DNA of 64,000 nt, from assembly GCA_029532415.1 (NCBI GenBank), contig JAQOTA010000052.1, positions 496,001-560,000 on the forward strand. Reading direction: 5' to 3'. The notes beneath the pieces were generated by a model that saw nothing but the letters and a program-made list of their open reading frames with translations, was not told the DNA's origin and searched no databases. Origin of the DNA: Marasmius tenuissimus. Its lineage: Eukaryota; Basidiomycota; Agaricomycetes; Agaricales; Marasmiaceae. Shown in pieces: positions 22,264-33,067 of the stretch (position 1 is the first letter of the stretch; every line of letters starts with the position of its first letter). Made by a program: the position numbers and the translations under genes.

Positions 22264-24653
22264 ATGCATTCTGAATCCACACACAGATCTCAGAGTGTTG
22301 ACGCCCTATCTACTGGCTATGCAAACGGAGCAGAAGCGAGGTCCAAGTCGCCACAACGAACAGGAACGGATCCTACTAGCAAAGTGAATGAGAGGATCAA
22401 GAAACGTATCGTCGTTTGTTGTGATGGGTGCAGTACATCTCATCTGATCACACTGTTCTTCATCTCTGACTCTGCTCCCCCTTGGCAGAACGTGGCAGGA
22501 CGGTAAATGACATTCGCGAACTGCGCATTTACAGTTGTGGAGTAAACTAATCTATGGACAGGCATCTCTGAGAATCGACGATTGTATACGAATGTTCTTG
22601 TGAGCGGCTCAAACAGTGATTATGGTGGCGCACTAACTGACAGCGGAATGACGCCCAGCGCCTTGCCAGGACAATGAATCAAGAGGATGTCCGGACCAGC
22701 CCACCCACACCACAGATTGTTTTTTATCAGTCTGGGATAGGTATCTGGTGGTCTTCCTATAGTTAACCGCATGTTCTGACTGCGAGACATACAGGAACCG
22801 AAAAGAACTTCTACTCTGAATATGTTGATGGTAAGCTAGCTTGCTGTCACCACGGTCAGTTCTCACACAGAAGACGTAGGCACAACGGGTGGTACACTAG
22901 GTATAGACCACAACAATATTTTTACCTCACTGTTGACATGGTCTCGAATGTGCAGCTGACAAAGTCGAGGAAGCCTACGCATTCATTGCACAGTAAGCCG
23001 TTGCCCACTTCATCCCGGGGTCTTTTCTGATTCCATCCCGCGCAACGCAGTAATTACTTCCCCGGAGATGAGGTACGTTCAGTTCGCAGCGGCGGTAACA
23101 GTCCGTTAACTGATGCGATGATAGATATACCTCTTTGGGTTCTCACGGGTATGTCCCCTACCTGTGTTACCCCTGCATCTTCAGGATATCGACGATCTCA
23201 CCATAGGGCGCGTACACTGTTCGTATGGTGGCCATGCTGATTGTGAGCTGAATAATGAACTCCTCCTTTCCGAACGCTAATCACCAAGGAATCAGGGAGA
23301 GATCGGCGTATTGGATCGTAAGAGCATGGACCATTTCGGCAAGCTGTACGTGGCGTATCAGTTGCTCGGCAAGGCGGACGATGAGAAAGGTATGTTTCTT
23401 GCGTGCGAACTTATTTATCGACTGTTAACAAATCCTAACACTTGCGTAGAGCGTGCAGAAGCACAGGCTGAGATCGAACGCTACAAGGACAAAATCTCCG
23501 ATAGTCTTCATCGGTCTCTCATCGATGAGCAGCCATTCTCCGTGAAGTAATCGTTGCTATCTCTGTGCTTTGCGTACCATGCTCAACAGTCCGACAGATG
23601 CCTCGGCGTATTCGACACGGTGGGGTCTTTGGGCTTGCCGGAGGAGCTGACGATTGGCCCTAATCGAGTGAAGACGTTGTTCGGATTTCCTGATAGGATC
23701 CTCGGTGAACATATCGAGCGCGCTTACCAGGCATTGGCACTCAACGAACCCCGGAAGAACTTCGTGAGTTTCGTTAAGACAAACGATGCAGATTCTTGCC
23801 TAACCACATGGTGTACCAGGACTGTTCACGAATGGAACAGACGGACAAAGGCAGAAGTAAAAACCAGATTCTCAGCCAAGTAAGTGATTATTACGATCCT
23901 CCGACTACAAGGATATGTTCTGAGTCTGGAATACTTCGAATCAGTGTTGGTTCACAGGTGAGGTCCCTCCTACTTAGATCGCACGTTTCCAATGCCGACT
24001 GAACCGACTGGACTAGGTTCACATAGCGATGTATGTCGTTTCCGTTGTTATTTGACCCTAATTCAACCTTTGTGTAGATTGGCGGTGGATACTACAATCA
24101 CGATCTGGCGGACATAACTCTGACATGGATGATGGTAAGCGCTTCGACCACCAGGTTCATCAGCGACGGGAGTAACAGAATGCTGTCATCTAGGCGAATG
24201 TCTCAGATATGCTTTCCATGGACATGGCCTATTTGGCCTCCGTTTATTATCCCGCTGCTCCGTGGGGAGCGCTAGAGCCTCATGAGTACGTTTACCAAGA
24301 GCCATACGATCTTTTCAGCACGTTTACGCTCTTTCAGTCCGGTGACAGGCATATTCCGTCTGGGTCTGACGACGACGCGAACCCTTCCCACCTCGCACAA
24401 CGAAATCACTCACGAAACGATACATCCATCCGTTTTCGAGCAGCCCACTTTGAACGAGGAGATACGGAAGTTAATCGACGAACATCCAGATCTGGTCGCG
24501 AAGTTGCTCCCGCTGGAAGAGGAGATGAAAACTCGGTGGCCTTACGTACCGGGACAGGTCGAGATTAGGGACGAAAAGGGGAAACCGGTGAAGGCGAAGA
24601 CCGCTGGCGCTGTCTCCAAATTACTAGAGAAGGTGGCAGATAAGGTCTCATAA
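22264..24653 (+). CDS. DUF2235 alpha/beta hydrolase-fold protein
   Basis: This protein carries the DUF2235 domain, related to bacterial T6SS phospholipase effectors of the Tle1 type but common in fungi with unknown substrate. The start MHSESTHRSQSVDALSTGYA leads to KRIVVCCDGTWQDG (across introns at about 22430-22488 and 22503-22561), VFYQSGIGTEKNFYSEYVDG, AYAFIAHNYFPGDEIYLFGF (about 22978-23150) and the nucleophile elbow GFSRGAYTVRM. CLGVFDTVGSLGLPEE (about 23600), NEPRKNF, SHSDIGGGYYNHDLADI (about 24060) and LTWMM follow. The Ser of GFSRG is the expected nucleophile, and the Asp-containing motifs fit the fold. The C-terminus is Lys-rich (KGKPVKAKTAGAVSKL). About a dozen short introns are present. 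Substrate is unknown. Confidence 0.88.
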
Positions 24654-25248
24654 ACCCAGTATTGGCATTATCAAACTCTTTCGCTGAACTTGTACTATAC
24701 TAGGGCGTATTTGCACTCTTTCAAACAAGTCTCCACACTTTCAAAGACGCAATTTGGGATAGAATTATGTCGCTCTTCAAAATCAAATTTTAGGTGAAAT
24801 GCATGTGCGGACCGATTTTTCGGCTGACCTGCCATACAATTCGCCTGCTTGAAACCAAAATGAACCAAAAATTAGGTGGGCCCTCCACCTAACCTGGCAT
24901 TTCGCTTTGGAAGAGTACGAATACGCCCTACTACGCTTCTTATCGTATCGTAATACTGCCACGAGAAAGTCCCGATATTGCTGTACTTGTCTATTCTCTG
25001 CTACGCCGTCTCCGTACCATGTAGCCTGCAGCCTTCTCTGCTCGACTGTCGGTCGTCGGTCTGTCGAGAACGTGGGAAGATTGACCAAGCGCTTGGCACT
25101 TGCCCTTCGCGCGACGCGCACCAGCTTCCTCTCCTCCACCTTTCTCAGCCACTGGTCTCCTCCTGTCTCCTCTCATTCGAGAATAGGCTACGCTCGTTCA
25201 TCTCTTTGTTCTGATACCGGTCGCGATGATCTGAATCACCCTGGCAAC
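24654..25248. other. Intergenic region holding a MITE-like element
   Basis: Between the DUF2235 stop and the next start codon lie a MITE-like element (24703-24928, own entry) and then about 315 bp of C/T-rich leader before the ATG at 25249. A plus-strand frame open from 24907 runs into the next gene but has no ATG before 25249, so the leader is treated as non-coding. Confidence 0.5.
24703..24928. mobile_element. MITE-like element, 226 bp, TA/TACTA target duplication
   Basis: The ends are imperfect inverted repeats. The left reads GGGCGTATTTGCACTCTTTC (from 24703) and the right end, reversed and complemented, reads GGGCGTATTCGTACTCTTCC (to 24928), with three mismatches in the 23 bp through the following CAAA. 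The element is flanked by TACTA on both sides (24698-24702 and 24929-24933). If TA is the true duplication, this resembles Tc1/mariner-derived MITEs. An internal palindrome with 8-bp arms TTAGGTGG / CCACCTAA lies at 24872-24892. It has no coding capacity. Confidence 0.65.
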
Positions 25249-26316
25249 ATGATGAAAAACTTCATCTCAAAGCTTCCCAAAACATTCTCTAAGAGCAAAT
25301 CCGCCGCAGAGCTGACAACGATTCCCAAACAAAGCGTGTCTTCTTTACACGTTGTTCTGGATGTCGAAACGAACACCTCCAATGAGTCGCTGATAGAGTA
25401 AGGGCTCGTTCTATATCTTGGTAGCAAGCAATGTTCAGACTTCTTATTTGCAACACCAGTGTCGTTCTCGTACATGGTCTGGATGCCCATTGGCTCGATT
25501 CGTTCACCGATCGAGAGACAGGTGTCTGCTGGGTTCGGGATCTGCTACCCCAAGAACTTCCAGGCATGAAATTTCGCATTGTGTCGTTGTCCTGGAAGAG
25601 CGAAACCGCTATGGAGGATACCGTTGATGGATTTGTGGATGCTTTGAAAGAGCATAGACGTACTACGATGGTGCGTATCGTATCCTTTCTTGGTCCGGCA
25701 ATGATATTGACGACAACCGTGCTCTCTAGGCCGAGACTCGGCCGATCTTGTTCATCGCCCACAGCATGGGAGGACCCATTCTCCAAACTGTGCGAACAAA
25801 CTTCCTTGCGGGCCTTGCCGAGAACTCACAAATAGAACTGGACGTTTAGCTGTTGTACATTTCCACCAGTCGAGGCCTGTTCAAAGCACCCATCAAGGCC
25901 ATGTTCTTTGGTGCTTCAGAACATTACTTTCTCAACACAGAACCTCTTCTTGGTTCGCTGGGAACTATGGCCACCGAGTCGCTGGCACCTTTTGTGCGCG
26001 ACGCAACCTTCCTCACGAATCACACACGCAACTTCGACCAATTAGTTCGAAACGAGGATCCGTTCCGGTGCCAGTACTTCTTGGAGAATGTACATTCTGT
26101 GCGTATCCCGTTTTTGTAATCCTCGGTTTGTGTCCCATGCCCTTAGAACTTCAGGAACAGGCGAAGTTGACGGACGATGAGGTCCGACTGTTGCCCGCGA
26201 TGAAGAAGATCCCGCTCAGCAAAGATCATGGGTCGCTGATACGTTACACAAGTAGAGAAGAGCCAGATTACAGAAGGATAATCGTGTGTGTTCAAGCATG
26301 GATAGATGGTTTATAA
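25249..26316 (+). CDS. SERAC1/SesB-like alpha/beta hydrolase
   Basis: This is a serine-hydrolase-fold protein of the SERAC1/SesB type. The N-terminus MMKNFISKLPKTFSKSKSAA may be a targeting or linker segment. The core has the oxyanion motif TSVVLVHGLDAHWLDSF (about 25450), FRIVSLSWKSETA, and the nucleophile elbow LFIAHSMGG (about 25750). An intron at 25790-25849 (gtgcga...gtttag) removes an in-frame TAG and joins LQT to LLYISTSRGLFKAPIKAMFF. The second conserved motif reads FFGASEHY rather than the common FFGTPHRG. The last exon encodes LTDDEVRLLPAMKKIPLSKD and a C-terminal His-bearing segment (KDHGSLIRYTSREEPDY). In fungi such domains often head NLR receptors; here no NACHT or repeat domain follows, so it stands alone. 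Substrate is unknown. Confidence 0.75.
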
Positions 26317-26586
26317 ACATCGCTCGTTCGAAACCTATCAGTCTTTGTCGATTGCGTGTGGTTTTCCTTGGGCTTTCGTTTCACGTTGTTTTGCTTCTGT
26401 GCTCACCACTCCACGATCTACGAGCTAGCGTGGAATCAGCATGGAACCCAGTGTGAGTGTTTTTACTGCTATTCTGAAGGGTGGAGAGACTGGGCACTGG
26501 ATATTTGGTTCTATGACATAGAGTGGTTTCGGCATGACCCCACCTCCACTATTGGCGGCGTATCCCGACTCACTGCTCCCAAGTCC

Positions 26587-27974
26587 ATGTCACCGGTGAT
26601 GTGTGTCCCGTCAGAGTATATCATGGCGAAGAAAAGCGACCGTGAAAGCATCCCCTAATCAAGCGTCGACGATACGGTGACTGCCGTTCCATCATTCCGC
26701 GCAAGCTTACTGAAATCTGGTCACCGTGTCCAGTTATGGACTCTCGTCATTCCTCGGGAACTGCTATCCGACGAAACAGAATGGACAGTTCGTGGTATAG
26801 CAATGTACGCCTGTCCACTCGCATTCTACTGATGCCGTGTATTGACCAACGCGTGATACCGGTAGTTTACGAACGATCCGAATCCCGCCTACACCGATGG
26901 GGGCACCGAATACCCAACTTCATCGACTTTTGGTCCAATGGTAGCAGGAAGCGGCCGCCCTCCCGTCGACATGCTTCTACTCTCGGGCGACTCTGTTATG
27001 TTTTACACCGATGAAAAAACTCTTCTCGATGCATCAAAGAATTCCTTCAAGCGCCTTCTTCCATTCACTTCGAAGGAACTCTCTCGACGTGTTCTCTTTC
27101 TCCACGACATTTCATCATCCGAGCTAGAGATCATGCTGCGAGCGATTCACGATGTATCGAGCGTTCCTGAACAGTCATTGATCGACGTTGATGTTCAGAC
27201 CCTCATCCGAGCCATTGACAACCTTCCTGAATACGGAATTTCCCCCGTTGCTTGTATTACTCCCAAGACCCACCTGTACCGACTGCTGCTGTCTTGCGCC
27301 CCACTTCATCCTTTGGAGATCTATGCACAGGCTGCTCACCATGGTCTAGCTCCTCTCGCTGTGACAGTTTCAAGCCATACCCTTGTAGTTGAACTCGCGC
27401 AATTGACAGATGAGCTATCCATGAGGATGGGGTCAGTGTATGCTTTGCGTCTCTTTCAACTACACACAGGACGTGTTGAGATACTGAAGAAGCTTCTATC
27501 ACGCGATTTGGGACTACACAACCCAACCCCGCGTTGCTCGTTTGATGGACAGAGAGTACTTAAGGCAAAGTGGAATTTGGGCGTAGCATTTATGTTCAGT
27601 AAAATCAAACCTGGTGAGCTTTTCAGCCAATCAAGTTATTCCTCCTGTCTGAGATTGACCTCGTAGATACTGCAACCTCGACCATCAGGGAGATAATGAT
27701 GTCCCATACCGCAGGCATCGGGTGTCGGGAATGCAACAATCTCAGAGATCGTTGTCTTAGGGATATAATAAATGACTGGACCATGACTTCGGTACGTGTT
27801 CAACTTTAAAATGCTATTGTTCCCCAAGCCGATCCATTTGAACTCGAAATAGCGCACTATTGCACGAGGGCCTGTTTCGCCAGAGCAAATCTAAGTATAT
27901 CACAGTGCACGTTGGTTGTCAAAGAAGTTGTACTCGAAGTTGTATACTATAAGTTTCACCAATCAAGCCTATGA
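26587..27974 (+). CDS. Lineage-restricted basidiomycete protein (BTB-like), 5' part uncertain or decayed
   Basis: A solid exon spans about 26866-27612: FTNDPNPAYTDGGTEYP, PPVDMLLLSGDSVMFYTDEK, LLDASKNSFKRLLPF, then long helical segments such as SSSELEIMLRAIHDVSS and HPLEIYAQAAHHGLAPLAV. An intron at about 27613-27665 leads to TIREIMMSHTAGIGCREC and LRDRCLRDIINDWTM, with a last exon near 27825-27974. This layout is seen in many mushroom proteins whose N-terminal half resembles BTB/POZ domains; no function is known. Upstream, SSVDDTVTAVPSFRASLLKS and WTLVIPRELLSDETEWT (26660-26787) lie in the same frame, but that frame has stops at 26656, 26830, 26854 and 26863. A 78-nt intron with a weak donor (gttcgt, 26788-26865) would remove three of them. 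Both ends are approximate. Confidence 0.5.
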
Positions 27975-29561
27975 ATACCAGTTTCCCGAGATCATATTTT
28001 TGTCTTTCGTGACCTGGTTGAGCATCGAGTCCACTGAGTTCCTGTCAAGTGGTCGAGAAGTACGTGGTGATCGAGAAATGTGTTATCGACTCATCGGATC
28101 GGCTCCGGAGGGGGCAGTGTTGGTCACGAGGCCCCCGTCTTGGGGTATTTAAATGCTGTCCCGCCGCAATGGAATTTCATTCCTCCTTTTCAGCTCCTTT
28201 CCCCTTCTTCCAGCAGTCCAGGAGAGCTTTCTACTGTCGCAATTTCCCCCGCCCATCTTCGGGACTTCTTCATTCGCTTCTATGGCTTCACAGAACACAT
28301 ATCATACCGCATCGGCGTTTCAGAACGACTGATAACAGACTTGCAAGGGTTGTTGGGACCCCTCAACTCCTCCTTACTAGTCTGCGTCCTCCTGGATGCG
28401 ACAGTTGCACTCTGGCGTCCAAAGGCAGATTCCTTCAGTATCATTTCTCTATTGATTTCGTCGCCATTTGCAGCTATACCCAGCCGCCTCGCTCCCGTTG
28501 CGTATGCTTGCCGTTCGCTGTGGTCATGCAGACCGGTGCTCAGCTCCTTGCCATTCGTTGCCACTAAACAGCATGCCATATCGCCTTCATCGTTCAGCAT
28601 CTGCTGCCCTCCTCGTTTCACTGTCGCATTCAGTGCTTGCCTTACTACCGCGTTACCCAGCATTTGGAGTTCTCAGTTATCTTTCCTTGTCGCTATGTCG
28701 ATGCATCGAATCCCGCTACAAACTAGCGTTCGCTGGCACATGAATGACTGGCGAAGGACACGGAAGGGGACTCGCGTCTTGGCTTCTGTGTCTCCGTGTC
28801 CTTTGGACGCGGCCGTTATACCAGGTGCAAAAGCAGATAAATTATTTCCTCGTCCTTCGAGTTGCTGTTATTTGACTTCCCAGGTCAAGCATTGTTCACC
28901 GCTCTACACAGAAGATCCCACTACTTGATGAAGCCATTCACGAATTCTATGGAACATATCACGTTGCACTGTGGCTCTGGCAGAAACACAAGTCGCGGAT
29001 GCCACCCGAGGCGGACTCTGATTGGGGCACACCCGGGATAGACTGAGCTTCGGCTGTAGCGTCCGCTGGTGCGTCTCATCGTGTTCCTCCTGGAACGCGT
29101 CGGGCCTTGTCCGGGAGGGCTACGCATCACAAAAGACATCTGTTTATCTTGATCTCGTCACCTATGTGGACAGTCTATCGCTGAACTCGAAACCGAACTC
29201 GATGAACCCAGACTCAGACCTAGAACCAGAACCAGAACCATGTGTTACACGCACGATCATCCATACCTGAAACGAATACCCAGTTGCAGTGCTTTCGGGA
29301 CGGACCTTGGCCAAGAGGGGCATATGAGAACGCGGGCGATCCAGGTCGTCTGGGTTAATCGGTGCACCTTTCCGTGTTTCTTTCGATCCGCGGCAGGTCC
29401 TGTTTCGATGGCTATAACAAAGTAACAGTCATGATACCGAGACCCTAGATGCGTTCTACCTGATGAAACATCACTCCAGTATCCTCGAGCTGACGTTCAC
29501 ACTCACTCGAGTTGATCGGGAAAAAAACCTGGTGCGTCGTACACTCATCTTTTCGTTGGCT
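27975..29561. other. 1.6-kb stretch with no convincing gene
   Basis: A TATA-like TATTTAAAT at 28146-28153 and a pyrimidine-rich stretch suggest a promoter. The first ATG after it (28281) opens only a 16-codon frame. A plus-strand frame of about 280 codons (28080-28928) and a minus-strand frame (28280-28663) have no recognised motifs. The most protein-like piece is IPLLDEAIHEFYGTYHVALW, followed by LWQKHKSRMPPEADSDWG and ending at a TGA at 29042-29044. It can be joined to the frame starting at 28744 by an intron of about 85 nt (gtgcaa...acacag). Near 29218 there is a short AGAACC repeat. Confidence 0.3.
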
Positions 29562-29864
29562 TTACCGATGCCTGACTACGCTGCAGCTATAACCACGAGA
29601 TGATAAACATGACACGATAAATGACACTACACACGATAAAAACGCAGCATAAAGCAGCATAAAAATTGAAACTCGAACTCGAATTGCCAGGATGGAGACA
29701 GGCCCTTGTGCTGGGAGGTGCAAATTCTCGAGCGAGCTTTTCGCCGTGCTTTGCATCTCTGTGCGGCCCTGTCGTGCGGCAAGGGACTGTTCTCGGTACA
29801 CATCCCCATTGCCATACCAATTCCTGCCGCCAACGAGCGGCGAGTTTTCGTTGGCTCGGTCCAT
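29562..29864 (-). CDS. Possible small single-pass membrane protein
   Basis: From an ATG at 29864 an open frame of 100 codons gives MDRANENSPLVGGRNWYGNG, a polar N-terminal half, then one hydrophobic helix (VSIFMLLYAAFLSCVVSFIV) and a short Cys/Arg-bearing tail. The layout of a polar N-terminus and one membrane helix is plausible, but I know no family for it and see no intron. It could be a random open frame or the last exon of a longer gene. It lies downstream of the gamma-glutamyltransferase-like gene on the same strand. Confidence 0.25.
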   Translation of the reverse strand: MDRANENSPLVGGRNWYGNGDVYREQSLAARQGRTEMQSTAKSSLENLHLPAQGPVSILAIRVRVSIFMLLYAAFLSCVVSFIVSCLSSRGYSCSVVRHR

Positions 29865-30138
29865 GGCTGGCCGCGAAAGCTGGGGTGGATACCCTCTTCT
29901 GTACTCCGCACGCCTTCGGGCAGTGTTGGGGTGCAAGCAGCGACCTCCTTAGGGGACCCGACGCCAGCTTCGGTTGGATGTGGGTTGATTCGCATAATTT
30001 TTGGATCCTTCCTCCTTCGTGGAGAATTATCTACCACTACTTCATTATAGGCTCGAATGCTCGATCTGTACAATCGATTCGTAATACCAATCCATGATAC
30101 ACATACTATCTTTCTGCACGATTTCAGCCTTCAATGGT

Positions 30139-32857
30139 TCATATATGTGCAGCTGCGTGGCCATCGGCTCGTGGATCTGAGCCTGCTGCCCAGACTGTCT
30201 TCCCTGACCCATCATTTATCTTCTGTATGACCTGCCCGCGGCCCATGATGGAGCGCGCGAACCCGGTGGCTTTGCGAGCGTCGTGTCCCATTTCTGCGAA
30301 TTTTGTGAGCCACATCTCGAGCACCGAACGCACGTAACTTGCCCTTGAGCTTCGCGATAATTTCGTCTGATATACCTTCCTCGAAGTAGACCTCGCTGTT
30401 AATGTCGCCAGGGTTACCGGTGCTCTGGGATTGTGTCTCTGGGCTACCGGCTGATATACAGAAACGAGGCGCATCCAACGCCGCTTGAGGAGTGAAACCT
30501 CGAAGCATGTTCAAGAGAACCTGGACGTGACCTTGAGGCTAGAAATGTCCTGAGTAAATCAACACGGTTCGCACGAGCGACGCGAGAGAACTGACCTGCA
30601 TAAATCCTCCCATTACACCGAAGCTCAAGAAGAGGTCCTCGCCCCTCGTCGCCATGCAAGGGATAATGGTATGATAAGGACGTTTGCCGCCCTGTGGAGG
30701 GAGAGTCAGTACTCGACCTGAACACACGATCAGCCCATACCTTTAGCGCATTTGGATGCTTCTCATCCAGAACAAATCCGGAACCTCGGTTCTGAAGAGT
30801 GAAGCCACAACCCTTGGGTACCGCTTGGAAAACAGATTTGACTTGAGAACGTTGTATGTTGTTCTTAGTGTTTGGAACATGCCTCCAGTTCCAAAGCCTT
30901 CGAGCAGCGGTCAACCAGGATGTTTCGAGTAGTAGAAGTTTTGCTTACCAGCGTAGTTACTCTGAATGTAACTGCACGCGTTCCCCCACTGGTCCGTCAC
31001 TGTCCAGGAGAGTAGTGAGATGCGGACCAGTACGGATGTATCAGAAGACTAACCAGTGAAGTAAACGGTGTCTGAGCTATTGACGGGGTTACCCTGGAAG
31101 GAAAGAAAGTGGTGAGTGAGAACCGCACGGGGTGTACGATGCCAGAAACGCACATGGACGACACTTGGATTGCATTTGGTGGGATCGATAAGCTTTGCTC
31201 GAGAAGCAAGGTACTCCTAGGAGCGAATCCTCAGTGAAGTCTCATATCTCTGCAGTACAGGCCATCGAACCTTGCCGAGTAGTTCCTTGACTGGGACGTG
31301 GACGACGTCCGGATCGGTAACATACCACTGGCTATCTGCGTTGAAACGACTTGAGCTAGAACAGCGTGCTTTCACAGATTATCGACGAATCGTACCAGCG
31401 AATGCAAGTCTTGGTAACGTTTGTCAAAAACATTGATCTTCGACTATTTGCAAGAGCGTCCTCACCTCAACGCTTCTACTAGCACATGCAGATATTCGGC
31501 AGAATTGTGCACCAATTCGGATAATGGTTTGATGATTCCTTGCTCTTGGGCACTCTCAAGGATTCCCAGGGCAATGAGAGCCGTGATACCTGAATCGCGG
31601 CGGACTGAGCGAAAAGACAACGGACCCATAACGAGAGGACGTTACCTTGCCCATTCGGCGGGCACTAAGAACCTGGTCAATGGCTAGGGAAACCAGTAAG
31701 CTGTGGACCTACTCACTTCATATACGTTGACTTCCCCTGCGTAAGTGTATTTGAGAGGTTCTACGAACGTCGTATCGTGATTTGCGAGGTCCTCCAGTTC
31801 CATCACACCTCCCTTGCTCTTGATTAGTTCAACAATCGCTTCTGCAACCCGTCCTTTGTAGAATCCGTCTTTGCCTTTGGTAGCCAACTCCCGGAACGTT
31901 TTGCCGAGGTTGGGAAGCTTGACGATCTGGCCTGGTAGAGGAGCCTTTCCGTTGAGAAGCATTTCGTCGCCGTAGGGTGAAGCGTTTCGGATGAGTTCCT
32001 ATATATGCCATGATCAGGAGCTGATACAGACTTGATCCACGTATCACCGACCTCCGAGCGTTGCCACTGAGTTGACGATGAAAGTCAGTCGTTTGATTAG
32101 CAGGCTGCATCTGTGGACTCACAGAGTAGCTGTGAATCTCCGAGACGGGAACACTGACGAGAGTTGAGCGATAGACAGATGCCCGGAAACTGATGCAGCA
32201 CCTACCCCTCTTCAGCAAGCCTGATCGCAGGCTCTAAAACGTCTCCGACAGTCAATTTCCCGCTCCCCAACTTCTCCACGGTATCGACCCATGCGGCTGC
32301 AGCTCCTGAGCAAGATGTGAGCACGGAGGACTGAAGGTACAACAAGAAACTCACCCGGTACGGTGACTGCGTTCAAATCCGTGACGGGTATCTGAATGCC
32401 CTTTATTCCTCGCTGGCGAAGGTGATCTATGGTTAATTTCTGTGGAGATCGGCCCGACCCATTGAATGCCTTGACTTCTTTAGTTTTCGCGTCGAAGAAA
32501 AGACAGAAAGCATCTCTACGTGTCGCAGTCAAGGTGACATTTCGTCTCCGGAAGCTCGATTAACTCACCCTCCGATTCCACAGCAGCTAGGCTCCGTAAC
32601 GTTCAAAGCAGCTGAAACGGCAACAGCGGCATCGGCTTTGAGGAGTCAGCACAGGCAAATTCCACGATTTCCGCGTCTGACTTACCGGCATTACCACCCT
32701 TCCTTAGAATTTCCAGCCCCGCTTCTGTAGCCAAAGGCTGAGATGAAGAAACGACTCCTTTGGTACCGTAGACTACAGATCGACGGCTTGGGAAACGAGA
32801 GAGAACAAGTTCAGGCTTGTCAACCTTGGACCAATCGATCTTCACTGTAGAGGGCAT
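30139..32857 (-). CDS. Gamma-glutamyltransferase-like Ntn hydrolase (YwrD/HpxW type)
   Basis: This is an autoprocessing N-terminal-nucleophile enzyme of the gamma-glutamyltransferase family. The N-terminus [20 protein letters not shown] has no signal peptide, which argues for a cytosolic protein. Large-subunit motifs are [20 protein letters not shown] (about 32680), [17 protein letters not shown] (about 32530), [30 protein letters not shown] (about 32300), [18 protein letters not shown] and [18 protein letters not shown] (about 31570). The cleavage site and nucleophile region reads [11 protein letters not shown], then [20 protein letters not shown] (about 30960-31090), where the Thr of SSDT is the expected nucleophile. 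[16 protein letters not shown] and [19 protein letters not shown] follow. These features match the bacterial-type YwrD/HpxW branch better than secreted transpeptidases, so the substrate may not be glutathione. About 14 introns. Confidence 0.88.
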
Positions 32858-33067
32858 GTTTAGGCAAGTAAGGGAGATATGTGAGAGAATAGCATGTGGG
32901 TTTTCAGGCTTTTATACATGTCAGGAGGAGTATCGGGGTTCCGTTCAAGAGGCTGCACATGGATCCACATCATCGTGACCTCCAGATCAACGAGATCTGG
33001 ATAAGATAAATCAAAAGTTCTGGGCGTAGATCACAGGCGCGGACTCAGTCATCCTTCTCAAATCGCG

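Noticed and set aside
24907..25248. N-terminal extension of the SERAC1-like hydrolase
   Set aside because: The open frame has no ATG before 25249 and its first part is the inverted repeat of the MITE.
28080..28928. 283-codon plus-strand open frame as a gene
   Set aside because: No recognised domain, residue content typical of translated C/T-rich DNA (many Ser, Pro, Leu, Cys), and a competing minus-strand frame.
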